Shown here: piece by piece, positions 1 through 8,083 of the stretch | Numbering within the stretch: the first letter of the stretch is position 1 | Layout of the letters: each line of letters begins with the position of its first letter | NCBI RefSeq assembly: GCF_018918075.1 | Contig: NZ_JAHLPW010000004.1 | Location: 1 to 64,000, forward strand | Direction of reading: 5' to 3' | Length of the DNA stretch: 64,000 nucleotides | Source: Virgibacillus sp. MSJ-26 | GTDB lineage: Bacteria > Bacillota > Bacilli > Bacillales > Amphibacillaceae | Translations under genes and position numbers: made by a program | The notes under the pieces: generated by a model | Seen by the model: the letters and a program-made list of their open reading frames with translations, nothing else | Told to the model about the DNA's origin: nothing | Databases searched by the model: none

Positions 1-57
1 TTTGACTTGGCCAATAGAATAACCTCCCAATCGTTATATTTTTATCTTACAATAAAA

Positions 58-111
58 AAACTGAACTGCGAAGCAAGAGTCGTACGCTCTCTCACTTACA
101 CAGTTCAGTTT
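58..111 (-). terminator. Hairpin terminator (minus strand)
   Basis: An 11-bp perfect inverted repeat (AAACTGAACTG at 58-68, CAGTTCAGTTT at 101-111) is preceded on the plus strand by an A-run, which becomes a U-run after the hairpin on the minus strand. It could end transcription arriving from the DUF488 gene through the intervening repeat array. The loop is long (32 nt), so this is moderate evidence. Confidence 0.55.
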
Positions 112-137
112 ACACTCCCGATAACAAATTCATGGTG

Positions 138-285
138 GTAACCCCTAGTGCAGACTTTCGCGCCTAGGGGGCATGAGTAAGTAGGTTGCGTAACCCCTAA
201 TCGAGATTCCCTATCTTAGGGGGTACGAGTAAGTAGTTTACGTAACCCCTAGAGTAGATTTTTCAACTCTAGGGGTATTCAGTAC
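138..285 (+). repeat. Family III array: three 52-bp palindromic units
   Basis: Three units start at 138, 190 and 242, an exact 52-bp period. Each begins GTAACCCCTA(A/G) and carries the complementary arm (C/T)TAGGGG about 15 nt later, then a spacer containing GAGTAAGTAG in units 1 and 2. The arm base pair after CTA changes from G-C (unit 1) to A-T (unit 2), so pairing is kept. A second array of the same family lies at 62512-62660 with the same period. The array is just beyond the stop of the DUF488 gene. No coding potential is seen in this stretch. Confidence 0.85.
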
Positions 286-320
286 GCTTTACTTCTCCAT
301 TAACCTTAGAAGGATAATTT

Positions 321-677
321 CTAATCCATTATTTCCTTCAAAACTTGGGCTTGGTTATGCTCTTCATCTTTTGCTGCATATAACAAGGTTACTGTTTTGT
401 TAGGCTTGTCTTTAACAATTTCTTTTAATTGATCAAGGTCTTTCTTCTGGTCGCCACTTTTTAGTTCTTCTTTATACTTTTTCTTGAATTCTTTATATTT
501 ATCAGGGTCATGATTAAACCATTTCCTCAAGTCTGTTGATGGGCCAATTTCTTTAAGCCATTCATCTAATTTTGCTTTTTCTTTCGAGATACCCCTTGGC
601 CACACACGATCAACTAGAATTCGAAAGCCATCATCATCACTCGCGTCTTCATAAATTCTTTTAAGTTTTACTGACAT
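321..677 (-). CDS. DUF488 family protein
   Basis: A 118-residue cytosolic protein of the DUF488 (YeaO-like) family, recognised by the N-terminal RIYEDASDDDGFRILVDR segment, the VWPRGISKEKA motif at about 25-36 and the WFNHDPDKYKEF motif at about 53-64. The full family length is present. No enzymatic function is established for the family, so none is proposed here. The ATG follows a plausible AGGAGGGA-type site (read on the minus strand from GAAATCCCTCCTA). It appears monocistronic, with the 52-bp palindrome array and then a hairpin terminator behind it. The C-terminal half is lysine- and glutamate-rich. Confidence 0.85.
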   Translation of the reverse strand: MSVKLKRIYEDASDDDGFRILVDRVWPRGISKEKAKLDEWLKEIGPSTDLRKWFNHDPDKYKEFKKKYKEELKSGDQKKDLDQLKEIVKDKPNKTVTLLYAAKDEEHNQAQVLKEIMD

Positions 678-785
678 AGAAATCCCTCCTATATCTTAAA
701 CATTCCCGTTTGTACAAAGGCTAACCCCGCTTTCAGCAGAAATCTGGCCGATTAGCTATACCTTGATAGAGATAAAATATTATTC

Positions 786-1556
786 CTACTTCGGACTGTT
801 CACTTCCCTGGCTTCACGATTTGATGCAAACCATCCGACGACAGCGATGCCGATTAACACAATGTAAAAGGTAGATTTCCATAGTATAGAATGAGGAAAG
901 CTTTCTGGGATTAAACTGATATCTGGATGGGCAAGGGTGATAATTATTAACTTTATTCCAACCCAACCTACAATTAAAAAGGCAGCCACTTCTAGGCTTG
1001 GACGTTTTTGGAGCAATTCAACAAAGACATTTGCTGCAAACCGCATGATAATTAGACCAATCATCCCACCGGCTAAAATAACAGCGAATTGTCCTGTATC
1101 AAGTCCACCAATATGTCCTATTCCTGAAGGTGGAAGAGCAACCGCCAAGGCTACAGCAGCCAAGATAGAATCTACTGCGAATGCCATATCAGCAATTTCC
1201 ACTTTGAAAACGGTCATCCAAAAGCCACTTCCATTCCCTTTTGCAATGTCTATTTCTTCCTGCTCCCTGTTGAAATAATGATCATATAAATGCTTAATTG
1301 AAATAAATAGTAAATACCCTGCTCCAAGTGCCTGTACGTACCATACGTCTACCAGAAAAGATATAACGAATAAGGAACCGAAACGCAGGACAAATGCTCC
1401 AAGTAATCCATAAAATAGAGCCTTTCTCCTCTCCAAATGAGGCAAATGTTTAACCATAATTGCTAATACGAGTGCATTATCAGCCGCCAGCAAACCTTCT
1501 AATCCTATTAAAATAACTAATACCCATAAATATTCAAGTAATAATGTTGCTTCCAT
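786..1556 (-). CDS. TerC-family membrane protein, probable Mn2+ exporter
   Basis: A 256-residue integral membrane protein of the TerC family (YkoY/YjbE-like in Bacillus). Seven or so hydrophobic segments are visible. The family's acidic transmembrane motifs are present: GLEGLLAADNALVLA at about 18-32 and EIADMAFAVDSILA at about 119-132, whose Glu/Asp residues are thought to bind metal. TerC homologues behind the yybP-ykoY riboswitch are known to export manganese, and this gene lies directly behind such an element (1638-1755), so Mn2+ export at the cytoplasmic membrane is the best inference. RBS AAAAGGAGATTAG precedes the ATG. The gene stands alone with its own promoter. Confidence 0.88.
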   Translation of the reverse strand: MEATLLLEYLWVLVILIGLEGLLAADNALVLAIMVKHLPHLERRKALFYGLLGAFVLRFGSLFVISFLVDVWYVQALGAGYLLFISIKHLYDHYFNREQEEIDIAKGNGSGFWMTVFKVEIADMAFAVDSILAAVALAVALPPSGIGHIGGLDTGQFAVILAGGMIGLIIMRFAANVFVELLQKRPSLEVAAFLIVGWVGIKLIIITLAHPDISLIPESFPHSILWKSTFYIVLIGIAVVGWFASNREAREVNSPK

Positions 1557-1583
1557 TGAACTAATCTCCTTTTAAAATACAAA

Positions 1584-1617
1584 AATGGTCCCACCCCATT
1601 AAAAAGTAAGGACCATT
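1584..1617 (-). terminator. Second hairpin in the terC leader
   Basis: Arms AATGGTCC (1584-1591) and GGACCATT (1610-1617) form a perfect 8-bp stem which, on the minus strand, is followed by TTTTTGTATTTT. It lies between the riboswitch terminator and the RBS of the terC gene. It may be an additional termination point or part of the switch's expression platform. Confidence 0.5.
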
Positions 1618-1637
1618 CCAATTAAAAAAAGACAAAA

Positions 1638-1755
1638 AGACCCTTACCAAATAATGGTAAAGGTCTCGCAAACAACATTATCCGTTGCCAACTTAAGCCG
1701 GAGATATATTCTCTCGTATTGACGACTTAAATTGTCCAGCTACTCCCCTTTAGGA
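1638..1755 (-). ncRNA. yybP-ykoY manganese riboswitch with terminator
   Basis: Read on the minus strand, the 5' side carries AAAGGGGAGTAGC (plus 1739-1751), the diagnostic 5' sequence of the yybP-ykoY class, and later the CCGG/GGCAACGG section. The element ends in a hairpin (plus 1639-1665; arms GACCUUUACC / GGUAAGGGUC with one G-U pair) followed by a U-run, an intrinsic terminator. This class senses Mn2+ and turns on exporters; a TerC gene follows, as expected. Confidence 0.88.
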
Positions 1756-1765
1756 ATGTAATTTA

Positions 1766-1794
1766 ATTAAACAATGTATTGAGATAAATGTCAA
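1766..1794 (-). promoter_or_regulatory. SigA-type promoter of the terC transcript
   Basis: On the minus strand TTGACA (plus 1789-1794) and TTTAAT (plus 1766-1771) are separated by 17 bp, directly upstream of the riboswitch. Matches and spacing are near-canonical. Transcript start is inferred, not shown. Confidence 0.65.
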
Positions 1795-1900
1795 CATTTT
1801 TTGATAAACAATTCTATGACATTAGCATATGTTTTCCTCAAAAGGAAAGAATTGATATCGTGTATCGTATAATCAATGCCTTATCATTGATGCATTTCCA

Positions 1901-3643
1901 CTAATTTGCATCAATGATTGTCTGCAACCGACTTTCCATGTCATTTTTCAAAGTTTTAAGTCGAGTATCACTTTTTTCCTGGCTATCTTCCCGGACGCCA
2001 TAATAACATTTTATTTTCGGCTCTGTACCTGAAGGTCTTAAGCAAACCCAGCTATCATTCTCAAGCAAAAATTTCAAAACATTTTCTTTCGGAAGTTCTA
2101 TTGATTTACGTTCATTTGTTGCTAGATTAATATGCTCACTTGCAAGATAATCTTCAACTTGAACAACACTGAGGCCACCAATCGTTGTTATTTTCTCATT
2201 TCGATGGGTCTCCATCATTTTAGCAATTTTTTCGGATCCCTCTTTACCTTGCAACGTTATTGATGTCATTCCCTCTTGATAATACCCATGTTGTTCATAT
2301 AAAAGATCTAATGCTTCAAGCAACGTTTTACCTTTTTGTTCCCAATAGTAAGCCATCTCGCATGCCATCACTGCAGCTTGTACAGCATCTTTATCACGTG
2401 CAAAACTACTTATCAAATAACCATAACTTTCTTCAAATCCAAAAACAAACGTTTCGCCTGTCGTATCAAATTCATGAATTTTTTCACCAATATATTTAAA
2501 TCCTGTAAGTGTATCAATCGTTTGAACACCATACGATTTTGCCACAGTTCGCCCCATCTCCGTCGTGACAATGGATTTCAGAAGGCGAGCATTTTTATAA
2601 ATCGATGGATCGGTGTGAAGAAGAATATAGTTTAACAGTAAGATTCCGAGCTGGTTGCCTGACAACACTTTATATTCTTCCGTTTGTTTATCAAAAACAG
2701 CCACGCCTAAACGGTCGGAATCCGGATCGGTAGCTAATAAAATAGTCGCATGTTTCTCTTTTCCGAGCTCAATAGCGAGTTGAAAAGCTTGATGCTCTTC
2801 AGGATTCGGTGAACTCACGGTAGAGAATTCAGGATCTGCAGTTGCTTGTTCCTCTACAAGGTGAACTTGAGTAAAATTTAATTGTTTCAAACCTTCCATA
2901 ACAAGTTTCTCGGAAGTCCCATGTAAAGGAGTGAAGATAATTTCTAAGTCCTTTTCTCGCCAAAATGTATCTGAATCTAATTTAGAGATGTTTGAAAGCT
3001 GCTCAAGATAGGCATTATCAATGTCTGCACCTAACCAATCAATCAACCCTTTATCCTCCAGTTCACTTTCTTCCATAACTGGTATTTGGAACGGATTATC
3101 TATCTCTTCGACTGCGGCAATGACTTGATCAGCCTCGCCTGGAACCATTTGTCCCCCATCTTCATTATAAACTTTAAAACCATTATATTCAGGAGGGTTA
3201 TGACTTGCTGTAATCATAATACCAGCTGCTGTCCCTAAATAGCGTACAGCAAACGAGAGAAGTGGTGTTGGGCGTTTTGATTCAAAAACATGTGTTTTAA
3301 TACCGTGATACCCTAATACTTTTGCCGCTTCAACAGCAAATTCCCTCGATTTATAACGTGTATCATAAGCTACGACCACACCACGATCTTTTACATTCAC
3401 ACTGTTAACCAATATGTAGTTCGCTAGTCCAGTAACAGCCTTTCGAATTGTATAAATGTTCATCCGATTCGACCCTGGCCCCATGATGCCTCTCATTCCA
3501 CCAGTTCCAAATGATAAATCCTGATAAAAGGCATCCTCTAATTCTTCTTCTTTATTTTTAAGTTGGTTTAATTCTTCCTTCAAAGAATCATCAAGTTTAT
3601 TATAATGAAGCCATTGTTCGTAAGCGCTTTTCCAATTAGTCAT
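1901..3643 (-). CDS. pgcA: Alpha-phosphoglucomutase / phosphomannomutase
   Basis: A roughly 580-residue phosphohexomutase that interconverts glucose 6-phosphate and glucose 1-phosphate, feeding UDP-glucose for glycolipid and teichoic-acid synthesis. Visible motifs are the N-terminal FGTGGMRGIMGPG segment, the catalytic phosphoserine loop TASHNPPEYNGFKVY, the metal-binding DPDSDRLG loop, the sugar-binding GFEESYGYL segment and the phosphate-binding RPSGTEPKIK motif near the C terminus. An open frame extends to a GTG at 3655, but GAGGTGA overlaps that GTG and is ideally placed (9 nt) for the ATG at 3643, so the shorter start is chosen. All key motifs are intact; length matches Bacillus PgcA. 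Confidence 0.93.
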   Translation of the reverse strand: MTNWKSAYEQWLHYNKLDDSLKEELNQLKNKEEELEDAFYQDLSFGTGGMRGIMGPGSNRMNIYTIRKAVTGLANYILVNSVNVKDRGVVVAYDTRYKSREFAVEAAKVLGYHGIKTHVFESKRPTPLLSFAVRYLGTAAGIMITASHNPPEYNGFKVYNEDGGQMVPGEADQVIAAVEEIDNPFQIPVMEESELEDKGLIDWLGADIDNAYLEQLSNISKLDSDTFWREKDLEIIFTPLHGTSEKLVMEGLKQLNFTQVHLVEEQATADPEFSTVSSPNPEEHQAFQLAIELGKEKHATILLATDPDSDRLGVAVFDKQTEEYKVLSGNQLGILLLNYILLHTDPSIYKNARLLKSIVTTEMGRTVAKSYGVQTIDTLTGFKYIGEKIHEFDTTGETFVFGFEESYGYLISSFARDKDAVQAAVMACEMAYYWEQKGKTLLEALDLLYEQHGYYQEGMTSITLQGKEGSEKIAKMMETHRNEKITTIGGLSVVQVEDYLASEHINLATNERKSIELPKENVLKFLLENDSWVCLRPSGTEPKIKCYYGVREDSQEKSDTRLKTLKNDMESRLQTIIDAN

Positions 3644-3769
3644 AATGAGGTTCACCTCAGCATATTATATATATGCTCAAATTTTAACATAAGTCTAGGC
3701 TTTTTTCTATTTAGTTGTACTCTAAAATGAACTTAGTCCCAATTTAATGGGATCTTCAAATTGTCCGAT

Positions 3770-4207
3770 TTAAACAAACAGATTAAATCCTAAGGAAGTT
3801 AATAAACCAACAGCAAACACCCATATGGCAATACTAATGCCCATCCATAAAATCATATTCTGCCTTCTCGCACCCATTGCCATACCTATGAAAGCAGCAA
3901 TATGAGTCCCCAGCAAAATTGGACCGAGAAAGGCAAGTCCAATCACTCCATATTTCTGAAAAAGTTTGACGGCACGCACGCTTTTCTTGGATGGTTTATC
4001 TTGCTTTTGGCGACGACGAACGTACCACAATTTTAATCTGTCAAATGCAATGACGACAGGAATCAGTGTAACCATATTACCAATAAACGCTGTAATCATG
4101 ACAATGGCTGGAGATAGACCCCAAATAATACCGAGTGGCACAACAGCGAGCACTTCAATCCACGGAATAGCTGCACCAATAAAAACTAGGACATACTTAT
4201 AAAGCAT
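3770..4207 (-). CDS. Small multi-drug export family membrane protein
   Basis: About 145 residues with four hydrophobic segments separated by a basic cytoplasmic stretch (RRRQKQDKPSKKSVRAVK). The pattern IPWIEVLAVVPLGI near the N terminus and GPILLGTHIAAFIG in the C-terminal half matches the COG2426 / Sm_multidrug_ex family. The family name rests on weak evidence; the substrate is unknown. An open frame reaches a TTG at 4240, but TAGGAG lies 8 nt before the ATG at 4207, which is the better start. The gene is alone, convergent with nothing, and divergent from the AI-2E transporter gene at 4474. Confidence 0.78.
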   Translation of the reverse strand: MLYKYVLVFIGAAIPWIEVLAVVPLGIIWGLSPAIVMITAFIGNMVTLIPVVIAFDRLKLWYVRRRQKQDKPSKKSVRAVKLFQKYGVIGLAFLGPILLGTHIAAFIGMAMGARRQNMILWMGISIAIWVFAVGLLTSLGFNLFV

Positions 4208-4473
4208 TGCCTCAACTCCTACCCAATGACTCACCGCCAATATACCCTATAACCGCTTAATTGAACATTATTTTGACTTTTTTGGAGTGATTAAGCGTTT
4301 GAACACTTCTCCTACTCACTCCACATTCGCTTTACACTATTTTTCTATGAAAATAGTTTTTTGCGGTTTAATTTCAACCATTATTGTTAAATATAGTAGG
4401 AGATGTGTCTTTACTTTCACTTCCTTAGTTTAATCGGTAATATATACATATAATATAAAGGTAGGTTGTGATA

Positions 4474-5559
4474 GTGTTGGTTAATAAACGTTGGTTTCAG
4501 TTTCTCACCTTTCTCATTATGCTTTTTCTATTAATCTGGCTGATTTCAGTAACAGACTTTATTTTCGATCCGATGTTTAAATACATAGGCGCAGTAGCTT
4601 TTCCCTTTATTGCTGCAGGCATTCTGTATTATTTAACACGGCCTATTTTGTCGTTCCTTGAAAGATTCAAAGTGCACCGTACAATTGCGATTATCATAAT
4701 ATTTATTCTAATTCTTTTTGTAGGTCTCATTATCGTTAGATATATTGCTCCGATTGCACAATATCAATTTATGAATCTGATGAACAATATTCCTAAAATG
4801 GTAGACTGGGCGCAAGATTTAATTAGTTACTGGCAAGCTAACCAAACAACGATACCAAAGGAAATCAATGATACTATTACACATGTGACGAATAATTTAC
4901 AAACGTATATTGAAAATATCTTCAATTATATTTTTGATTTTATTGGTGGATTAATCAGTTTTGTTACATCTTTAATTCTTGTACCTTTTTTCTTATTTTT
5001 CATGTTAAAAGATGGGGAAAAATTTCTCCCTTTTATCACTCGTATTTTTGAAAAGAAAAAAGCCGAAAATATTCGGAGCCTTTTAAGCAAGATTGACCAT
5101 ACATTAGCTTCGTTCATCCAAGGGCAACTGATCGTTAGCTTTATTCTAGGGGTGTTGCTTTTTATTGGTTATCTGGCCATCGGGCTTAATTACTCATTAA
5201 CGCTTGGCTTGTTTGCGATGATGATGAATGTCGTCCCATTCATTGGTCCTTTCATAGCCGTCATCCCAGCCCTTATTGTGGGCGCATTCCAAGACCCGAT
5301 GATGATTATTTGGGTGGCGATTGTCACGCTGATTGGTCAACAAGTTGAGAGTAATCTAATCTCCCCAAATGTCATGGGTCGCGCATTAAATATGCATCCG
5401 TTAACCATTATTACGGTTATTTTAGCGGCTGGTAGTATTGCTGGATTTATTGGTATTTTATTTGCGGTGCCGTTTTATTCAGTCATAAAGACAATTATTG
5501 TTCATTTTTATGGAACCTATCGGGATTCTAAATCTAATGATGAGGATGCGTTAATTTAG
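4474..5559 (+). CDS. AI-2E family transporter-like permease
   Basis: A roughly 361-residue polytopic membrane protein of the AI-2E transporter (UPF0118, PerM) family. It has three N-terminal hydrophobic segments, a large amphipathic middle domain (about 80-150) and a cluster of C-terminal segments containing PFIGPFIAVIPALIVGAFQ and the family motif LISPNVMGRALNMHPL. Members include autoinducer-2 exporters and Na+/H+ antiporters, so the substrate is open; in a halotolerant Bacillus an ion role is plausible. Start: the frame opens at GTG 4468, but AAAGGTAGG (4457-4465) is 8 nt from GTG 4474, which I prefer. Confidence 0.85.
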   Translation: MLVNKRWFQFLTFLIMLFLLIWLISVTDFIFDPMFKYIGAVAFPFIAAGILYYLTRPILSFLERFKVHRTIAIIIIFILILFVGLIIVRYIAPIAQYQFMNLMNNIPKMVDWAQDLISYWQANQTTIPKEINDTITHVTNNLQTYIENIFNYIFDFIGGLISFVTSLILVPFFLFFMLKDGEKFLPFITRIFEKKKAENIRSLLSKIDHTLASFIQGQLIVSFILGVLLFIGYLAIGLNYSLTLGLFAMMMNVVPFIGPFIAVIPALIVGAFQDPMMIIWVAIVTLIGQQVESNLISPNVMGRALNMHPLTIITVILAAGSIAGFIGILFAVPFYSVIKTIIVHFYGTYRDSKSNDEDALI

Positions 5560-5619
5560 GAACTTATAATTGTTTCAGAATACTTTTTTCGCTAGACTGT
5601 CTTTAAGGAGTGATCATAT

Positions 5620-5808
5620 ATGAACGATGAAAAGAAGGAACTTGAATCTAAATTAATTGAATTAAAATCCGATTATGTACGCATACAAAGTGATATGGAT
5701 AAATTAGAGTATGTCCGTGGACGTGTGTCGTCGGCGGAAGAGCAGTTGATACGTCTTGAAAAAGAAATTGCTGATGTGAATGAGGAATTAGATAAATTTG
5801 ATGAATAA
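5620..5808 (+). CDS. Small coiled-coil protein (SE1832-like)
   Basis: A 62-residue highly charged protein predicted to be one continuous helix: heptads of Leu/Ile at ELESKLIELKSDYVRIQ and EEQLIRLEKEIADVNEEL. It resembles the small SE1832-type family of Bacillales, whose role is unknown; the assignment is from memory of its pattern and is tentative. AAGGAGTGATCATAT precedes the ATG, a good RBS. It follows the AI-2E gene by 60 bp and may be cotranscribed. A Family I repeat pair begins at the base directly after its stop codon, so the repeat would form its 3' UTR. Confidence 0.75.
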   Translation: MNDEKKELESKLIELKSDYVRIQSDMDKLEYVRGRVSSAEEQLIRLEKEIADVNEELDKFDE

Positions 5809-6108
5809 GAACAAAAGCGCATGGCGCCCGGTTAGCAACGTACAAGCTGGAGAAGGCCTGACGAGATAAAGGAGACTTGAAGAGCGGAGCGATTCAAAGT
5901 CGACTTATCGTAGGAAGGCATTCGAAACTTGATAGTTGCTGGGCGCCTCGCACTGGACGAACAAAAGCGCGGGACGCCCGGTTAGCAACGTACAAGTTGA
6001 AGAAGGCCTGACGAGATAAAGGAGACTTGAAGAGCGGAGCGATTCAAAGTCGACTTATCGTAGGAAGGCATTCGAAACTTGATAGTTGCTGGGCGCCTCG
6101 CACTGGAC
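5809..6108 (+). repeat. Family I structured repeat, two tandem 150-bp copies
   Basis: Copies at 5809-5958 and 5959-6108 are nearly identical. Each folds as a long hairpin. Copy 1 pairs GCGCCC (5824-5829) with GGGCGC (5941-5946) and AGCAAC (5834-5839) with GTTGCT (5935-5940). Inside these are CAAG/CTTG, GATAA/TTATC and GAC-TT-GAA / TTC-AA-A-GTC around an apical GAGCGGAGCGA. Two further copies lie at 59029-59326 and an enlarged one at 45711-46000. Helix sequences differ between copies but pairing is kept (see findings). No open reading frame runs through it. Confidence 0.9.
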
Positions 6109-6162
6109 GTGGCCAATTGCAGCATAAAGTTATCCACAGATGTTTTAATGTTATAGTTTCCT
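6109..6162 (+). repeat. Family I tail with DnaA-box sequence
   Basis: A 50-bp tail starting GGCCAATTGCAGCATAAAG follows the repeat pair and recurs, about 90% identical by eye, at 46005-46055 behind the enlarged Family I copy. Both contain TTATCCACA (6130-6138 and 46025-46033), identical to the consensus DnaA box. The Family I copies at 59 kb lack the tail. Whether DnaA binds here is unknown; a single box is weak evidence by itself. Confidence 0.6.
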
Positions 6163-6167
6163 ACATA

Positions 6168-6209
6168 ATCTAAAAGCAGTGAGTAAAATATGCCTCACTG
6201 CTTTTAGAT
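6168..6209 (-). terminator. Strong bidirectional hairpin
   Basis: A perfect 16-bp inverted repeat (ATCTAAAAGCAGTGAG at 6168-6183 and CTCACTGCTTTTAGAT at 6194-6209) lies 8 bp behind the antiporter stop codon. U-rich sequence flanks it on the minus strand, so it most likely ends that transcript. Confidence 0.75.
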
Positions 6210-6217
6210 TTCAATAA

Positions 6218-8083
6218 TTAGTTTCGTGTATTTAGATTAGGTTTTCCATTTATGCGCTGGCTTTTTAGTTTTTGTTCGATTTTTTCTTGTTCTTTAATAG
6301 GCGGTGTTAAGCTAACAATCCTGTCTCCGGCTCCTGGTACTGTACGCATTTCTTCGGAATAAAATTTTATCTGACCAGAAGGCTTAATTAAATATAAGAA
6401 AACAGTTGAGTTGTCTTTTTCTTCAACGTAGCGAGCATATGAAAATTGCTCGGTGATTGTTGTTTGCCTGAATATATATTTTTGCCTTATCTTATCCGTT
6501 AGATCTTCCATTGTAAATCGTTTATCAAATAGAATTCGTCCACCAACTTGGGATACCATGTCTTTCGGCTTGCCATCATCGTCAAATGGACTAATTTTAA
6601 ATACATTTGCACGACCATATTCTGGCATGAACGTTGTACAAACAAGAGCATTATATGAATTACTGTCTGTTGCAGCAATTAAATATTCATATGGGATGGT
6701 ATCCAAATTATATTCAGTTTGTTCTGAAAGCATGTCGCCATGATAAAATGGTACACCTGCTTCACGAGCGATACGCAGTCGCTCCCAGTTATTATCAACA
6801 ATAATGACCGGTGCTTTAGCCTTATCAAGTGATTTAGCTAATTGAACTGTAAAAATATTGCTTCCTACAATCAAAGTACCCGGCTTTCCTTCCATTGATA
6901 AGTTTAACTTCTTAGCTAATCCACGAATTGAGAACCCATGCGCCACCACCGTGAATATTACAAGTGCAAACGTAAGGGTTGTTAAAATGGAAGCACCTTG
7001 GTAGCCCTCTTCTGCAAGAATCGTTGCGAAATAGCCTGACACCGTTAACGCGACAATTCCCCTTGGTGCAATCCAACCAACTAAAACTTTTTCATTTAAG
7101 GATAGATTCGTACCTATTGTTGATAGGAATATAGATAATGGTCGTACTGCAAACATCATTAAAAGTACATAACCAATAATATTCGGACTGAAAATTTGTA
7201 AGATCGTCTCAATTTTTAAAGATGCTGTAAGCATGATGAAAATTGCTGAAATGAGGAGAATCGAAATATTTTCCTTAAAATGCCTCATATCGGCAACAGA
7301 ACTAATTCCCATATTTGCAAGTGTGATTCCCATCGCAGTGACTGATAGTAATCCTGTTGATTGAATGATTTCATCCGGAATCGTAAAGCAGAGAATAACT
7401 ACTGTAAACACAGCGGGAGATTTCAAAAATTCGGGAACATGCCCTGTTTCAAACATCCAGCCAATCCCCCGTCCGCAAAGCCAACCAAGGGCAGCAGAGA
7501 AAATGGACACTCCAAAGAACATTAATAGTCTCATGGCATCTGGCTCATTAGCAGTTAAAAATGTTATGATTTCAAAAGCAAATACTGCGAGCAATGCTCC
7601 AATTGGATCAACAACGATACCCTCCCATTTTAGGATTTTCGCGGGGCGTGGTTTCAGTTTAGACTGTCTAAGCAACGGCATGATGACAGTTGGACCAGTA
7701 ACGATAAATAATCCACCGATAACAAATGCAGTTGCCCAAGCTAACCCTGCAATATAATGGGCCGTTAAAGAACCAAGAATCCAGGCAATAAAAGCCCCAA
7801 TGGTGGAAATACGGACTAATGGTTTACCAAGTCCTCTTAATTCCTTAAAGTTAAGACTTAAGCTTCCTTCAAAAAGAATTATAGCTACCGCAATTGAGAT
7901 AATCGGATCATATAGATCACCAAAACTTTGCTCTGGATTGATTAGACCAAGAATAGGCCCGACTAATAACCCAGTAGCAGACATAATCACAATAGCAGGC
8001 ATACGATAACGCCACGCTACCCATTGAGACCCGATACCTAAAATACCTATTAACATAATCTCAAATAATATGGATGGGATCAT
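6218..8083 (-). CDS. CPA-type cation:proton antiporter with TrkA-N domain
   Basis: A 621-residue protein with about twelve transmembrane segments in its first 390 residues, followed by a cytosolic Rossmann TrkA-N/RCK domain (GTLIVGSNIFTVQLAKSLD at about 400-418, then DNNWERLRIAREAGV and AATDSNSYNALVC) and a short C-terminal TrkA-C-like part. The membrane part matches Na+(K+)/H+ antiporters, including PRGIVALTVSGYFAT at about 340-354. It probably exchanges Na+ or K+ for protons and is gated by a nucleotide bound to the RCK domain. This suits a salt-tolerant cell. Monocistronic, with a perfect hairpin terminator. The ion cannot be read from the sequence. Confidence 0.88.
   Translation of the reverse strand: MIPSILFEIMLIGILGIGSQWVAWRYRMPAIVIMSATGLLVGPILGLINPEQSFGDLYDPIISIAVAIILFEGSLSLNFKELRGLGKPLVRISTIGAFIAWILGSLTAHYIAGLAWATAFVIGGLFIVTGPTVIMPLLRQSKLKPRPAKILKWEGIVVDPIGALLAVFAFEIITFLTANEPDAMRLLMFFGVSIFSAALGWLCGRGIGWMFETGHVPEFLKSPAVFTVVILCFTIPDEIIQSTGLLSVTAMGITLANMGISSVADMRHFKENISILLISAIFIMLTASLKIETILQIFSPNIIGYVLLMMFAVRPLSIFLSTIGTNLSLNEKVLVGWIAPRGIVALTVSGYFATILAEEGYQGASILTTLTFALVIFTVVAHGFSIRGLAKKLNLSMEGKPGTLIVGSNIFTVQLAKSLDKAKAPVIIVDNNWERLRIAREAGVPFYHGDMLSEQTEYNLDTIPYEYLIAATDSNSYNALVCTTFMPEYGRANVFKISPFDDDGKPKDMVSQVGGRILFDKRFTMEDLTDKIRQKYIFRQTTITEQFSYARYVEEKDNSTVFLYLIKPSGQIKFYSEEMRTVPGAGDRIVSLTPPIKEQEKIEQKLKSQRINGKPNLNTRN

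Noticed and set aside
1..20. Possible end of another Family I tail (GACTTGGCCAAT)
   Set aside because: Only about ten bases match and the rest is beyond the window edge.
7365..7757. Antisense open frames of 60-136 codons opposite the antiporter, kbl, tdh, opp and other genes
   Set aside because: They lie entirely within well-supported genes on the other strand, have no family resemblance and no RBS; treated as shadows.
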